The notes beneath the pieces were generated by a model, which was not told the DNA's origin, made no database searches, and saw only the letters and a list, made by a program, of their open reading frames with translations. The position numbers were made by a program, and so were the translations under genes. A stretch of DNA of 64,000 nucleotides from Leishmania mexicana MHOM/GT/2001/U1103 (Eukaryota; Euglenozoa; Kinetoplastea; Trypanosomatida; Trypanosomatidae): the NCBI RefSeq assembly GCF_000234665.1, contig NC_018317.1, forward strand, positions 26,001 to 90,000, read 5' to 3'. The number at the start of each line of letters is the position of its first letter. Positions within the stretch are counted from its first letter, which is position 1. Below, piece by piece: positions 40,743 through 50,351 of this stretch.

Positions 40743-43160
40743 CTAAGACTGGGTGTTGCGGTAGAGGTGGATCATCACCCCTCGATTGTACGCCTCCACA
40801 GAGTGATCACCCAAAACCGAGGCCTCCCCGCAGCCGTGCTTCAACACCGCGAAGGCGGTCTCCGAGTCTTCGGTCGACACATACCCGTACGCGCCGTATT
40901 GGATAAAGTGATAGCGGCCGAAGCACGTGAAGCGGCGGTGCATGCGGTGGGAAGACCCCGGCAGCACTATATCAGCCCTCGTGTCCGCCGCAACCTCAAC
41001 TCCAGGAGGTGTGACCGACTCATCGTCGACGTCGGGTTCAGCGCCGCCATCTTCAAGGCACGCGTGATGTGCGGTGCTCCGTTGCCTAGACGCGGCGCCA
41101 CTCCGGCGCGCACATCGGCTTTTGAAGTCGTGGAGGGCCGCCTCCACGTCGGCATCCAGCTGCGCTGCCGCCTCGCGAGACGGTGCTGGTGTGTCGTTCT
41201 CCAGCGCGTCGGAGCTGTTGCGGAGGGTGGTATCAACGTACGCGGCGAGCTGCGCTTGCTCCTCCCACACTGCAGACGACTCGTCAGAGAAGATGCCTTC
41301 CTCTTCAGGCGCGCCGGTCTCCTTGCCCGTCGCGTCGTTCATCGAGAAGAGTGCAGACGTAGTTGAAGCATCAAAACCTGGAGAAGCGTCGGCGAAGGAA
41401 GTGCCTGACGGCGTCTTGGTGCGCAAGTGTGCCAGCGCAGTGGAGAGCCTGGCGGAGCTGAGGGTGGGGGTGTTGGGTGCTTCAGTCGCGACGGCGGAAG
41501 AGGCAGCGGTGTTTGCTGCTGGCGACGCCGCACTCGCGGGGCTAGGTTGACTCCCGCCGCCCCTCCACCAGCTCTGGGCTACCGTGAAGACGGATGCGAC
41601 GAGCTGCGTAAGTCGCGACTGCGCGTCCCAAGCGAGTTCGTCTGTGCACGACAGGCGCGGCACAATGTCGCTGCGGTGGACAAAGTTGTGGAAGACATGC
41701 GTCCAGCCGCAGCTCTGTACGTGGTCGGCCAGCTCGTAGTTGCCGAGCAGCGGCGCACCGAGTGAGACGCACAGCAGTCGCGGTGTCTCCTCCTGCGACC
41801 CGCGGGGCACCAGCAGAGAAGCACGTCGGTGCAGCAGCTGCAGAGTCAAGTACTGCGCAGTAGCCCCGCCCAGCGAGTGGCCGCACAGGACAAGGGTATA
41901 ACCGCCGCTGCGGACGTCTTCCAGAAGCGTGTCGAAAGGCAGTCCAACCTCCTGTGCCTCTTGCGCAAAGCCCTTGTGCACCTGGTACTCCCACACCTTC
42001 CGAACACCGCCGTTAAGTATCACCGCTGCCTCAGCGTGGTCGGCCCCCTCTTGGCCCTCCGCTGTCGTCGTCATACAGACGCCTTCGTGCAACGTCGACC
42101 ACACAGTCTCCGTGACACGTGCAAACTGCATGTCCACCCAACGCGTCCGCCAGTTGTGCGTTCCGGGGAAGGCGATGAACTTAACGCGACCTGGCGCCTC
42201 AAGGATGGTGTAGCGCTCCTGTGCTACGGTGATGCGCAGTGCACGTGCGTACGGGATGTCGGACAGACTCAAGGTGATGTTTGGCGCTCCGAGGTACTCA
42301 TACGCGACCGCTGAAGCCACCATGGAAAGCAGCACTCGCTGTGCCAAAACGGCGGTGGTGATGGCGCGGAAGGCTAGCATCTCTTCGTAGCGGTGGAAGA
42401 GCCCGCGGAACATGCCCTCCACCTGCGCAGTTGTCATGCCGCCGACCTCCATGGCGCGCAGCGAGAGCTGCTGCACGTCGAGCACGCCGACGTCGTCCAT
42501 CACGCTCTTGGACACGCCGTTCGGGCGGACCACTCGTGCGGTGTGCGGCTGCGTCACAACGGTGGGCAGCCCACACCCGTAGCACACCAGCCGACGTGTC
42601 AGGATACGGCACGAAGGGCCAATGCACATGCGAGGCATGGCCCCCGCTGTCCGAAGTATGTACAGCCCCCACAGAAGGCCACCGTCGCCGCGCGTGGTGA
42701 GTTTCGCCAGCGCCCATAACGTGGAGCAGCGGTCGCACACCACCATCTGCCGTCCAAGCATGTGTACGTAGTGACGATATCCCCAGCAGCTGGAGCACAC
42801 AGCGTGCCAGCAGCGGCGGCAGTGATGCCGATTGGCGTGGAAGCGGGACTGGCACACAAAGCATGTGGTGCAAATACAGCTCCCCTTCGCACGCTGACAC
42901 GTTGTGCAGACACGATGACCCTCCAGCGGCATCGGGCGCACGATGATCGGCGTCCACGTGTCGGTAACGCCTTGGGTCAGGGATGTCGTGCTATCTGTAT
43001 CGGCGCGTCGCTGCGCTGGCGCTGCCGTGCTGCTTGTGGCGGCGGTGCACACGTCGCCCCACTGCGGCTGTGTGTGGGTGTAGACGAAGTCGCGCATCTG
43101 TGCAAACTGCGGCCACTGCGGCTGAGGCACCGCCAAAGACGGCGACGACGCCGAGTGCAT
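40743..43160 (-). CDS. FYVE-like zinc finger plus class 3 lipase, catalytic residues intact
   Basis: The 805-residue product is the active-looking paralogue of 35731-38202. It has a FYVE-like finger with the core RHHCRRCWHAVCSSC (about 111-125) and CDRC (142-145), a second Cys cluster (CIGPSC...CYGCG), then a lipase domain with FPGTHNWR (about 331-338), the nucleophile elbow GHSLGG (427-432, Ser429), an acidic residue in HRSDIVPRLS and a His in the C-terminal GDHSVEAYN. Together these give a plausible Ser-Asp-His triad. A low-complexity Ala/Ser/Thr/Glu insert separates Asp and His. The FYVE-like finger suggests recruitment to endosomal phosphoinositide membranes; the substrate is unknown. ATG 43160 directly follows a pyrimidine tract and AG, and upstream codons are spacer-like. 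Sequence divergence from its neighbour is large although the domain order is the same. Confidence 0.9.
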   Translation of the reverse strand: MHSASSPSLAVPQPQWPQFAQMRDFVYTHTQPQWGDVCTAATSSTAAPAQRRADTDSTTSLTQGVTDTWTPIIVRPMPLEGHRVCTTCQRAKGSCICTTCFVCQSRFHANRHHCRRCWHAVCSSCWGYRHYVHMLGRQMVVCDRCSTLWALAKLTTRGDGGLLWGLYILRTAGAMPRMCIGPSCRILTRRLVCYGCGLPTVVTQPHTARVVRPNGVSKSVMDDVGVLDVQQLSLRAMEVGGMTTAQVEGMFRGLFHRYEEMLAFRAITTAVLAQRVLLSMVASAVAYEYLGAPNITLSLSDIPYARALRITVAQERYTILEAPGRVKFIAFPGTHNWRTRWVDMQFARVTETVWSTLHEGVCMTTTAEGQEGADHAEAAVILNGGVRKVWEYQVHKGFAQEAQEVGLPFDTLLEDVRSGGYTLVLCGHSLGGATAQYLTLQLLHRRASLLVPRGSQEETPRLLCVSLGAPLLGNYELADHVQSCGWTHVFHNFVHRSDIVPRLSCTDELAWDAQSRLTQLVASVFTVAQSWWRGGGSQPSPASAASPAANTAASSAVATEAPNTPTLSSARLSTALAHLRTKTPSGTSFADASPGFDASTTSALFSMNDATGKETGAPEEEGIFSDESSAVWEEQAQLAAYVDTTLRNSSDALENDTPAPSREAAAQLDADVEAALHDFKSRCARRSGAASRQRSTAHHACLEDGGAEPDVDDESVTPPGVEVAADTRADIVLPGSSHRMHRRFTCFGRYHFIQYGAYGYVSTEDSETAFAVLKHGCGEASVLGDHSVEAYNRGVMIHLYRNTQS

Positions 43161-43220
43161 CTGTGGCTGCCACGGTGATGAGAGAGAGAGCGGGGAGAAG
43201 TTGAAGAGGGAAGGCAGCGT
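43161..43220 (-). promoter_or_regulatory. Predicted pyrimidine tract and spliced-leader acceptor of the lipase gene
   Basis: On the minus strand a tract of C and T (complement of about 43178-43215, including a ctctctctctc run) is followed by the first AG at 43167-43168, six bases before the ATG at 43160. This is the arrangement needed for spliced-leader trans-splicing and supports the chosen start. Prediction only. Confidence 0.4.
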
Positions 43221-43605
43221 GAGGGCGACAAGCGCCGCCGCCGCCGCCGTGAAGGCACAAAACAAAACACGAGAGGAAGCGGAAGCGCAATGCGGCGTTG
43301 AGATAGCCACAGCGACGACAGCCACAGCGGGCAAGGTGCCGCGTGGGAGGGCAGCAGAGCTGCAGCAACGTCGCGAAACAGTGGGCGAATGGAAATGATA
43401 AATAAAGGGGGACAGGCCGCAGTCAACAAAACGCAAAAGGCTCTCTGTATCGATGCGTGCGTACGTGCCTGTGCGAGCGCAAGCTCATGTGCACGCGTCC
43501 GATACGACGAATAGATGCGTTGGGTAGAAGATGGGCATGAGAGACGCGGTATAGTGCATAAACCACGCACACGTACGTATGTACGTACTGCCGCTGCCAG
43601 TGCGA

Positions 43606-43629
43606 TGTGTGTGTGTGTGTGTGTGTGTT
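43606..43629. repeat. (GT)n microsatellite
   Basis: Twelve GT units on the plus strand, in the probable 3' UTR of the Rab5-like gene. Confidence 0.8.
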
Positions 43630-44329
43630 GAGGGGAAGAGGGTACGCGCGTAGAGATCGCATGGGCAACACAGTATGTGTGGGAGGATGTTGAGGTGCGT
43701 GGAAAGAAAAGTGAAGGGGCAGAACGTGTGGGATGGAGAGAAGCAATGCGTCACGTGCACGCCGTCCCACTCCGAAACACCTGAGCAGATGCTCTAGTAG
43801 CTCACATGAAAACACAGTCCCACGACTCGACCCTCCGAGACGTCGGACCTGTCTGCCCTCCCGCACCGCCCACACAAAGAGGGAGAGAGTCGATGGGCGG
43901 TGGTGGAGACACGCGTTCGCGATCCACGCACAAAACGCGGAGACGCTCGATGGTACGGAGATGATGAAACATGAGCACAGATAAAATAGCGTGCCGCACC
44001 CACACACACACACACAGACGTAAAAAAAAATGATCGAGGGCGCCGATAAGCAATGGCGTTGGAGGCCCGGCGGCGGCGGGGGGAGGGGGGAAGTGCGGGG
44101 ACAGACAGGTCTGGTGAGACCGTAGTAGCCAGCACAAGTCGGCATGATACAGCTCGTCGTATCGGCGCGGTGCTTCTGCGAAGCGGGCACCGAGGTGCAC
44201 GCCCGCTGCCCGCATGAACGTAGAGGAAACGCGTGCGGGGGTGCGAGAGCGAAGAGGGGGGGGGGGCACAGGTAGGGGTGGGCTGCAGATGTGTCATGCT
44301 GCTTCCAGCACCACTCCCGTGACGCCCCT

Positions 44330-44965
44330 CTAGCAGCATCCATTCTCTTGACGCGGTGCCGCGTTCTCTGTGTGGCACATGACGCCGCCCTCGCGCACGT
44401 TGAAGGTGCTGTTCGTTTCGACCAGTTTCGCAGCGACGGCATGGAATGCATCCTGAACCCCGTCGCCGCTGCGCGCGCTAGTCTCGTGGTACATGACACC
44501 CATCTCCACCGCGCACTGCTGCGCATCCGCCAAAGACACCTGCCGCTCGCTCTCCAAATCTTTCTTGTTGCCTACCAGCATCACCATCGTCTCTGGCGAG
44601 TTGGATTGCAGCTCGCGAATCCAGTACTTTGCCTTCTCGTACGTATCGGCGGAGACAATGTCGAACACGACGAGCGCCGCAGCGGCACCGCGGTAGTACA
44701 TAGAGGCTAAACTCTTGAAGCGCTCCTGCCCTGCCGTGTCCCATATATCGAAGTGAACGGCGGTGTTGTCGTCCACGTTGCACGTGTACCTAAAGAATGA
44801 GGCGCCGACGGTGCTGTTCAGCTTCTCGCTGAAGGCATTCTTCATGAGACGCTGCACGACGGACGACTTGCCGACGCCGCTCTCCCCGAGCAGGACTAGC
44901 TTGAACTTCCGTGTCGAGGCTGAAGCCCCCGCCGTTGTCGTCGAGGCGCGAGCGATGGATGACAT
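44330..44965 (-). CDS. Rab5-like small GTPase
   Basis: The 211-residue product is a complete Rab protein. It shows P-loop GESGVGKS (27-34), effector region with STVGASFF (about 51-58; Rab5/22 proteins have S/PTIGA), WDTAGQE (75-81), YYRGAAAALVVFDI (about 90-103, close to the Rab5 YYRGAQAAIVVYDI), NKKD (133-136), ETSA (161-164) and a C-terminal Cys-Cys for geranylgeranylation. These point to the Rab5/Rab21/Rab22 group, which controls early endosome traffic and fusion. The N-terminal extension of about 20 residues, rich in Ala, Ser and Thr, is a normal Rab5 feature. ATG 44965 is used, since the upstream frame is Pro/Ser-rich spacer. Which Rab5 paralogue it is cannot be decided here. Confidence 0.93.
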   Translation of the reverse strand: MSSIARASTTTAGASASTRKFKLVLLGESGVGKSSVVQRLMKNAFSEKLNSTVGASFFRYTCNVDDNTAVHFDIWDTAGQERFKSLASMYYRGAAAALVVFDIVSADTYEKAKYWIRELQSNSPETMVMLVGNKKDLESERQVSLADAQQCAVEMGVMYHETSARSGDGVQDAFHAVAAKLVETNSTFNVREGGVMCHTENAAPRQENGCC

Positions 44966-46583
44966 GGCAGTGGCGGATAATCGAAACGGCGAGGGCGTGG
45001 GGGGAGGAGGCCGTGTATGAAGGAATACAGGCCACACGTGCACACGAGGGCCAAGGGCGCCGTACACCTGAGGGCTCTGCAGAGATAAAGGGAGAGCGGA
45101 GAGATAAGGAGTTCAGCCCAGCGGAGCAGGTCAAAAGAGCCGCCCTCACCTCAAGCAACGAAGATGTAACGCACAAGACGGGTGGTGGGAAGAGGTTTAG
45201 CCGCAGCAGCAGCGAGATAGTGAACGCGCGAAGCACAAAGTGGCCAACAGCAACACACAAGTACACCTCCACTCGTGCGCGCTCAGGCAAAGCGAAGCAC
45301 CGACTCGTCGAGTGCACAGAGTGACCGCCAAGAACGTGACGGTGTGTATGAAGGGGGGAGGGGGGCAGCGAACACAGATAAACGGGGGACTGAAGCTATG
45401 ACCACGAAATCGTCTTCGAATCGCGCGTCGCAGCACGGCCGCCAACTCCGCACGAGAGCTGCGTGCTGACAGAGTCAAGTGGAGTGAGTGCGCGGGCGTA
45501 TGCGTGTGTATGTGCACACACCCTGCCCAAGCCTGTCCTCCACCTCCAGGCCCTTGTCTGTGATCGGTTACGTGACAGATGCGTCGCGTGTGAGCGCGCA
45601 GCTGGCACAGTGCGGCCCCCTGCAGGAACAAGAAGAGAAAGCAGATGGTATACGTTGTTTCGTTGTTGTTGCTGAGGCGCTGCACGAACCTGGATGAGCT
45701 CACTGACGGAGTGGGGTCAGCTCAGACGTGCGTGCTGCTTGTGCAATGATGAAGGCTTCTACGGTGTGTTGGCGAAGAGTCACGAGAAGAGAAGAGGGGC
45801 ATGGAGCGAGACGTGAGTAGGCAAGGTGGCGAGAGAGGAGAGGCACAGGATGCGCGACTGATGGGTGCGCGAGGGTGTAATCCGACGCTGAACTACAGCA
45901 ACGACACAAGCGGGCTCATCCGTTGGCAGTCGCCGGATGGTCATCCGTAGGATGGGGAGTAAAGACAGAGGGAGATGTAGCCCCAACAGCATCGCCTCGG
46001 CTGTATGAGCCACTTTGCGCACGTGGACACGACATGGGGCACGGTTTCCTCGTGCCCCCCCCTCACACGTGCCCTGCGACAATGCACGCACCTGCATGGG
46101 GTAAGGAAAAGAAGAAGCCGATCTGTCTGCGTGTCGGAGTGTACGTGCGCCAATGCAGGAAGTGTGCGAGGAGACGAGCAGGTCAATATATCGAAAGGGC
46201 GGGAGAGTACCTTGAGCAGCGGAGTGGTAGCAGCAGCAGCAGCAGAGAGAGGAAAGGGAGACACCAAGCAGAGAGGCATGCATGCGTCTATGTCTGTATC
46301 GGTGTTTGCGTGTGTTGTGCGTCGTAGCGGTAGAAGGTGTACGAGCAACTAGAAACGTGCGAAGAGTCACGCGAGAGGGGCGGGGATGGCCGTGGGAGCT
46401 CACGCATCAACAAATTGTTTCATAGACACCGTCGTGTCTCGCGAACACCCACCGCGCACACGGGGAGTGGGAGAGCAGAGCAGAAGGGATGCCCTCTCCG
46501 ACGACGCGTCGAGACACGTTTTGCCGTGCAGCGCACGCGCTGCGCGTCGGTGACAAAGGGGGGAGGTCGAGCAAGGGAGATCG
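44966..46583. other. Intergenic spacer, 1.6 kb
   Basis: Noncoding DNA between the Rab5-like gene and the RING-finger gene, with mixed composition and short GA-, GT- and CAG-type tracts. Open frames on either strand have cysteine- and arginine-rich translations without family features. It should hold the 3' UTR of the RING-finger gene. Confidence 0.55.
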
Positions 46584-47849
46584 CTAGAAGGCGCCAGGGC
46601 CGTCGCGCGGTGAGGAAAAGAGTCTTTGGAGCGGCTTCGATGAAGGCCTGGGCATGTGCGAGGCGCCAGCTTGCGTGAAAGAGTCGGGGCGGCGCGACGG
46701 CGGTGGTGGCGCTGCGGCGGCTAGCGGCGTTGTGAGCCAGAAGTCAATGCGCGGCCCCGGGGAGTCGCCGCCACCGCTCCCCGGCTGACAAGAGAAGGCA
46801 TGGGAACTTTGGTGCGGCGGCCGCTGTTGCGGAGACGCCATGGCGTGGGCGCTGGGCGTGAGCGCGACCTTGGCACTGGCGCCCAAGCTAGCGGCCGACT
46901 GTGGAAATGACGCACGGATATCGTCCACACGTCTCCGCGGCAGCGACAGGCTTGAGTCGGCGCGGTGGCGTTTCGCGATGAGGGAGCTTGCTGACCACCC
47001 GAGTGGCGGAGCTCCTCCGACGGCGGACGACGTCGACGCCTCACTAGAGGCAGCGCCGCGTGCCTCGCCACCGTTTCCGTGCGAATGGTGTCGTCGATGC
47101 TGCCCATGCGAGTGAGAAGACGGCGAAGGTGACGATGCCACAGACGGACGCGGCCAGCTGCCACGTGGAGAGATGTCTGGCGCCCTAGCACCGGCCACGC
47201 CGAGAGGTAGGAAGGGGGCATGGCGCCCCCCCAATGGAGGCGGGATGATCTGCGCAGCTGGTGTATGACAAACCTCGACGGTCTTCGGTGCGTCGTGCGT
47301 GTACCCGCCGCTGGCATGGGTAACTCGCGGGTCCGCCAACATGTGCGCGAGTTGCTGCTTCTGTGGTGACGGGGGCTGCGACTGCTGTTGTGGCGTCTTT
47401 CTTTGCGAGTATGCACGGGTGGCCGCAGCGGTGGCGTGTGCCAGCTCCTCGCGTAGCCGGCACACCTCTTCCTGAAGCGCTTGCGCTTGCGACACTGCCG
47501 CGGCGCACTCTGCCTGCTTCCGCTGACTCTGCCGTGTCATGTCTTGGTTTTGGCCATGCAGCATCCCCAGCGCCTGGCGCATGCGGCGGATGACTTGCTG
47601 GTAGTGCCGCACCTGAGAGATGATCACTTTTTCCGTTCTCTCGAGTACCGTCGTACCGTCTTGCAGCAGCTGCTGTACATTGGGGTGGTCAAGCTTAACG
47701 AGCTGGTATGGCCGCTGACATAGCGGGCAGGGCGCAGCGACTGGTAGGCGGGAGACACAGCGAGAGCAGAGGTAGTGGTTGCACGATGTGACGCTGCCGT
47801 CCCTGTTGCAGTCACCGAGGCACAGAACGCAGATGGGCTGGAAGGACAT
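46584..47849 (-). CDS. RING-finger protein of the Zip3/HEI10/RNF212 type
   Basis: The 421-residue product starts almost directly with a RING finger: C7-x2-C10-x12-C23-x-H25-x2-C28-x2-C31-x9-C41-x2-C44. A linker (PYQLVKLDHPNVQQLLQDGT) and a coiled coil of about 80 residues follow (ISQVRHYQQVIRRMRQALGM...), then a long disordered Ser/Pro/His/Ala-rich tail. RING at the extreme N-terminus, the L-x-HP/D-V-x-x-x-L linker and the immediate coiled coil are the layout of Zip3/HEI10/RNF212, E3 ligases (SUMO or ubiquitin) that mark crossover sites in meiosis. The tail is Ser-rich as in that family. ATG 47849 was chosen because the upstream frame starts with GTG. A generic RING-coiled-coil ubiquitin ligase is the alternative. 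Confidence 0.85.
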   Translation of the reverse strand: MSFQPICVLCLGDCNRDGSVTSCNHYLCSRCVSRLPVAAPCPLCQRPYQLVKLDHPNVQQLLQDGTTVLERTEKVIISQVRHYQQVIRRMRQALGMLHGQNQDMTRQSQRKQAECAAAVSQAQALQEEVCRLREELAHATAAATRAYSQRKTPQQQSQPPSPQKQQLAHMLADPRVTHASGGYTHDAPKTVEVCHTPAAQIIPPPLGGRHAPFLPLGVAGARAPDISPRGSWPRPSVASSPSPSSHSHGQHRRHHSHGNGGEARGAASSEASTSSAVGGAPPLGWSASSLIAKRHRADSSLSLPRRRVDDIRASFPQSAASLGASAKVALTPSAHAMASPQQRPPHQSSHAFSCQPGSGGGDSPGPRIDFWLTTPLAAAAPPPPSRRPDSFTQAGASHMPRPSSKPLQRLFSSPRDGPGAF

Positions 47850-49427
47850 GCGGCACGCAGCGGCGGTTTGCGGGGCTACATTGCTCGCCGTCGCGCCTAC
47901 ACCCACACGCACGTGCGAATGCCCCTGCACACTTCCGATCGTTTCACCTGCTTGCCGCCTTCTCGTTCACCTGTGCTCCCTGTCGGTGGGCGTACGTGCG
48001 TGGGTGTGGGCGTGGGCGCAAAGACCGCGCACCGCACAGCGCACACGCGCCGAGATACCGACGCGCACGGATACAGCGCTCCTGGGTATGCGCAGTGCGT
48101 CGCTGTCGCATCCACGTCTGCTCAGTAGGCGCACATGCACATGCACATGCACAGGCGGCAGGCCGAAGATGAAGGAAATTGAAGGTGGGATGGGTGCACA
48201 CGCCGACACAGCAGCCGAAGCAGCATGGACAAAACGGCGCAGTGAAAAGGAGCGGGTCAGCCCGCGGGAGTCGATCCGTCGTTCGGTGAGTGGGGAAGAG
48301 CACAAGAGGGGCGAGAAGGCAGGTGAGGATGTGGGCGGGACAGTGAGGGACAACAGGAGAAGGCCACAGCATATGTGGAGAGGGGATGCGATGAGAGCGA
48401 CAACTCCGCGCCGGTCCGTCCATCCAGCCAAGTGGCTGGGCGCATCGGTCGAAGGAGAAGGGGTAAAGAAAAGGGGCAGCAACTACGGAGGCGGCGGCGG
48501 CTGAGTGACAGAAGCGTGTCGCTCCATCCTTCCCCACCCCCCAACATCACCAGCTTACCGCGCCAACCCAGCCCGTACCACCCCCTCCCCTCCTCCTTAC
48601 TTGGTGGGGCGGAGGCAGTTCGTGGCGATCCGCTCCTGCTGCCTGCCCTTCACCATGGTGCATGCATGTGCAGCAATGTCTGCGGTGGGTAGTGATGTCG
48701 TGTGGCCAGCGGACACGTGCGCGGTTGTGGGTGCAGATGGGCGGAGGTGAGAGAAGCGACCAACTCGTAATCCTCAACGCCGCACTAACGCCCTTCGGCA
48801 CATCCGCAGAGATATCAGAAAACGCGCCTTCACGAAGGAAGAGGTCTCAGAGGACCCGAAAGCGGCCGGGAGCGACCACAGCGACGGCAGCGACAGCGGC
48901 CAGTCCCAAACGAGCGAAGTCCCCCCCCAGAGAGGCCCCCAGAGAAAAGGGGGGGCAAAGACAGCAGAGAGAAACGAGAAGAAGGCCCTGAGAAGGCCGT
49001 GATGGCACCTCTTCTCTCTGGGTAGGTGACTACTATACATCCAGTGGTGGAGAGCGGGGGGAGGAGGGAGAAGCAACGATGTACACGTGCAAGCACAACT
49101 CGTAGCGAGCCTGCACCGTCACGCATCCGTCAGCCTCTTCCTCTTGCCCCACTTCTCCACCGCCTTCATTGACATCTCGCCTCCACCCGGTCCCTCGGTG
49201 CTCGCACGCCACATGCAGTTGTGTGCGTGCTTGCACAAGGTCACAACGGAAAAGGGTAACAGCACACACAGCGAAGGAGAGGCAGCGGCTGGACGGAGGC
49301 ACGGTCGGGGCAGCGAAGCGCACCTCGCACAAGTCCGTCGAAAGAGAGGACCCGATGACAGAGGGCAACCAAGGGCAACAGGTGGCGCATGATGTACACA
49401 CGCTCACCCATCAACACCGATAGCCAC
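47850..49427. other. Intergenic spacer, 1.6 kb
   Basis: Between the RING-finger and CFAP73-like genes. Purine-rich plus-strand DNA at about 48300-48480 complements to a pyrimidine tract that may serve trans-splicing of the RING-finger gene. No gene is supported. Confidence 0.55.
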
Positions 49428-50351
49428 TCAGCCCGCCTTTGCTGCCGCCGCTTGTTGTGCGGCTGCGGCTGCTGCCTGCTGCGCCGCCACTTGGCGCTGT
49501 TGCTCCTGGTGTTGCATGATAATGTTCTGGAAGTCCTCTAGGCAGTCGCAGATGACGTGCAGCTGGTGCAGCACGTTGCTGTGCAGTGTCTCTACCTTGC
49601 CGCGGCCCGAGTAGTCGCGCACCCATGACACACAGCGGTCGTACAGGTTCGATGTGGCCATGCTGACGTGGCTCACTGTGCGCGTCGTCGAGCTCTTCTG
49701 CTTGATCATGCGGTCCAGTCTGTCCTGCTTTGCCTTGATGACCTTCTGGAGCGACTCGAAAGACATCTGCATCTCGTTGAGTTGGTTCTGGAGGGCGATG
49801 TTCTCCGTGCTCCGGCGCTGGCGTGCCAAGTTGAGCGAGCTGCGTGTGCGCAGGAGATCCTCCTCGAGTTGTGTCTTGCGCGCCTGCAGGACGCTGGTGT
49901 TGTCGCACAGTGTCATCCAACGCTTCATGATGTCGCGCGGCTCTTGGTACTCGTCGCCATCATTGCGGGAGAGCACCTCCTCCAGAAACGTTTGGTACTT
50001 CTCGATGTCCTCATACTGCGCCTTCATCTCATCCCGCTTCAGCTCCAGCGCCTGCAGGCGCTGCTTGAGCTGGGCAATGTACGCCTCCCGCTCCTTGCGC
50101 TGCTTCTCCTCGATGGCTACCTTCTTCATGGCACGGCTACGCTTGATTTCGTTCTCCTGGATGAACTTGTAGTACTGCACGAGAGTGTCCTGCAGCTCTG
50201 CCCGGTCGGCAGCCAACTGCGCCTCCCCCTCCTTCACCTGTGCCATGCGCCTATTGTACTCCTCGCGTTTCGACTCTAGCTCGCGCTGCACATCAAGCTC
50301 CGCACGCCGCAGCTTCGTGGCGGCGGTGATGCTGTCGAGTGCACTAGACAT
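49428..50351 (-). CDS. CFAP73/CCDC42-like coiled-coil axonemal protein
   Basis: The 307-residue product is almost entirely coiled coil. The segment LVQYYKFIQENEIKRSRAMKKVAIEEKQRKE (read in two parts, about residues 60-90) resembles the signature of the CCDC42/CFAP73 family (DUF4200: L--f-KFi-EN--KR-RA--K---E-), whose Chlamydomonas member MIA2 is part of the complex that regulates inner dynein arms. The later FLEEVL and WMTLCDNTSVLQARK stretches also fit that family's second half. The C-terminus is a low-complexity Gln/Ala tail. It is likely a flagellar axoneme protein, consistent with a flagellated organism. ATG 50351 begins the coiled coil; the frame upstream to 50618 is spacer-like. Coiled coils attract false matches, so the family name is held with some caution. 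Confidence 0.85.
   Translation of the reverse strand: MSSALDSITAATKLRRAELDVQRELESKREEYNRRMAQVKEGEAQLAADRAELQDTLVQYYKFIQENEIKRSRAMKKVAIEEKQRKEREAYIAQLKQRLQALELKRDEMKAQYEDIEKYQTFLEEVLSRNDGDEYQEPRDIMKRWMTLCDNTSVLQARKTQLEEDLLRTRSSLNLARQRRSTENIALQNQLNEMQMSFESLQKVIKAKQDRLDRMIKQKSSTTRTVSHVSMATSNLYDRCVSWVRDYSGRGKVETLHSNVLHQLHVICDCLEDFQNIIMQHQEQQRQVAAQQAAAAAAQQAAAAKAG

Larger units (their letters stand above)
43161..44329. other. Intergenic spacer with GT microsatellite
   Basis: About 1.2 kb between the lipase and Rab5-like genes. It contains a GT run at 43606-43629 and otherwise GA/CA-rich DNA. No gene is supported. Confidence 0.6.

Noticed and set aside
47850..47930. Upstream extension of the RING-finger frame
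   Set aside because: It begins with GTG. The ATG at 47849 lies just before the RING, as is usual in the Zip3/RNF212 family.
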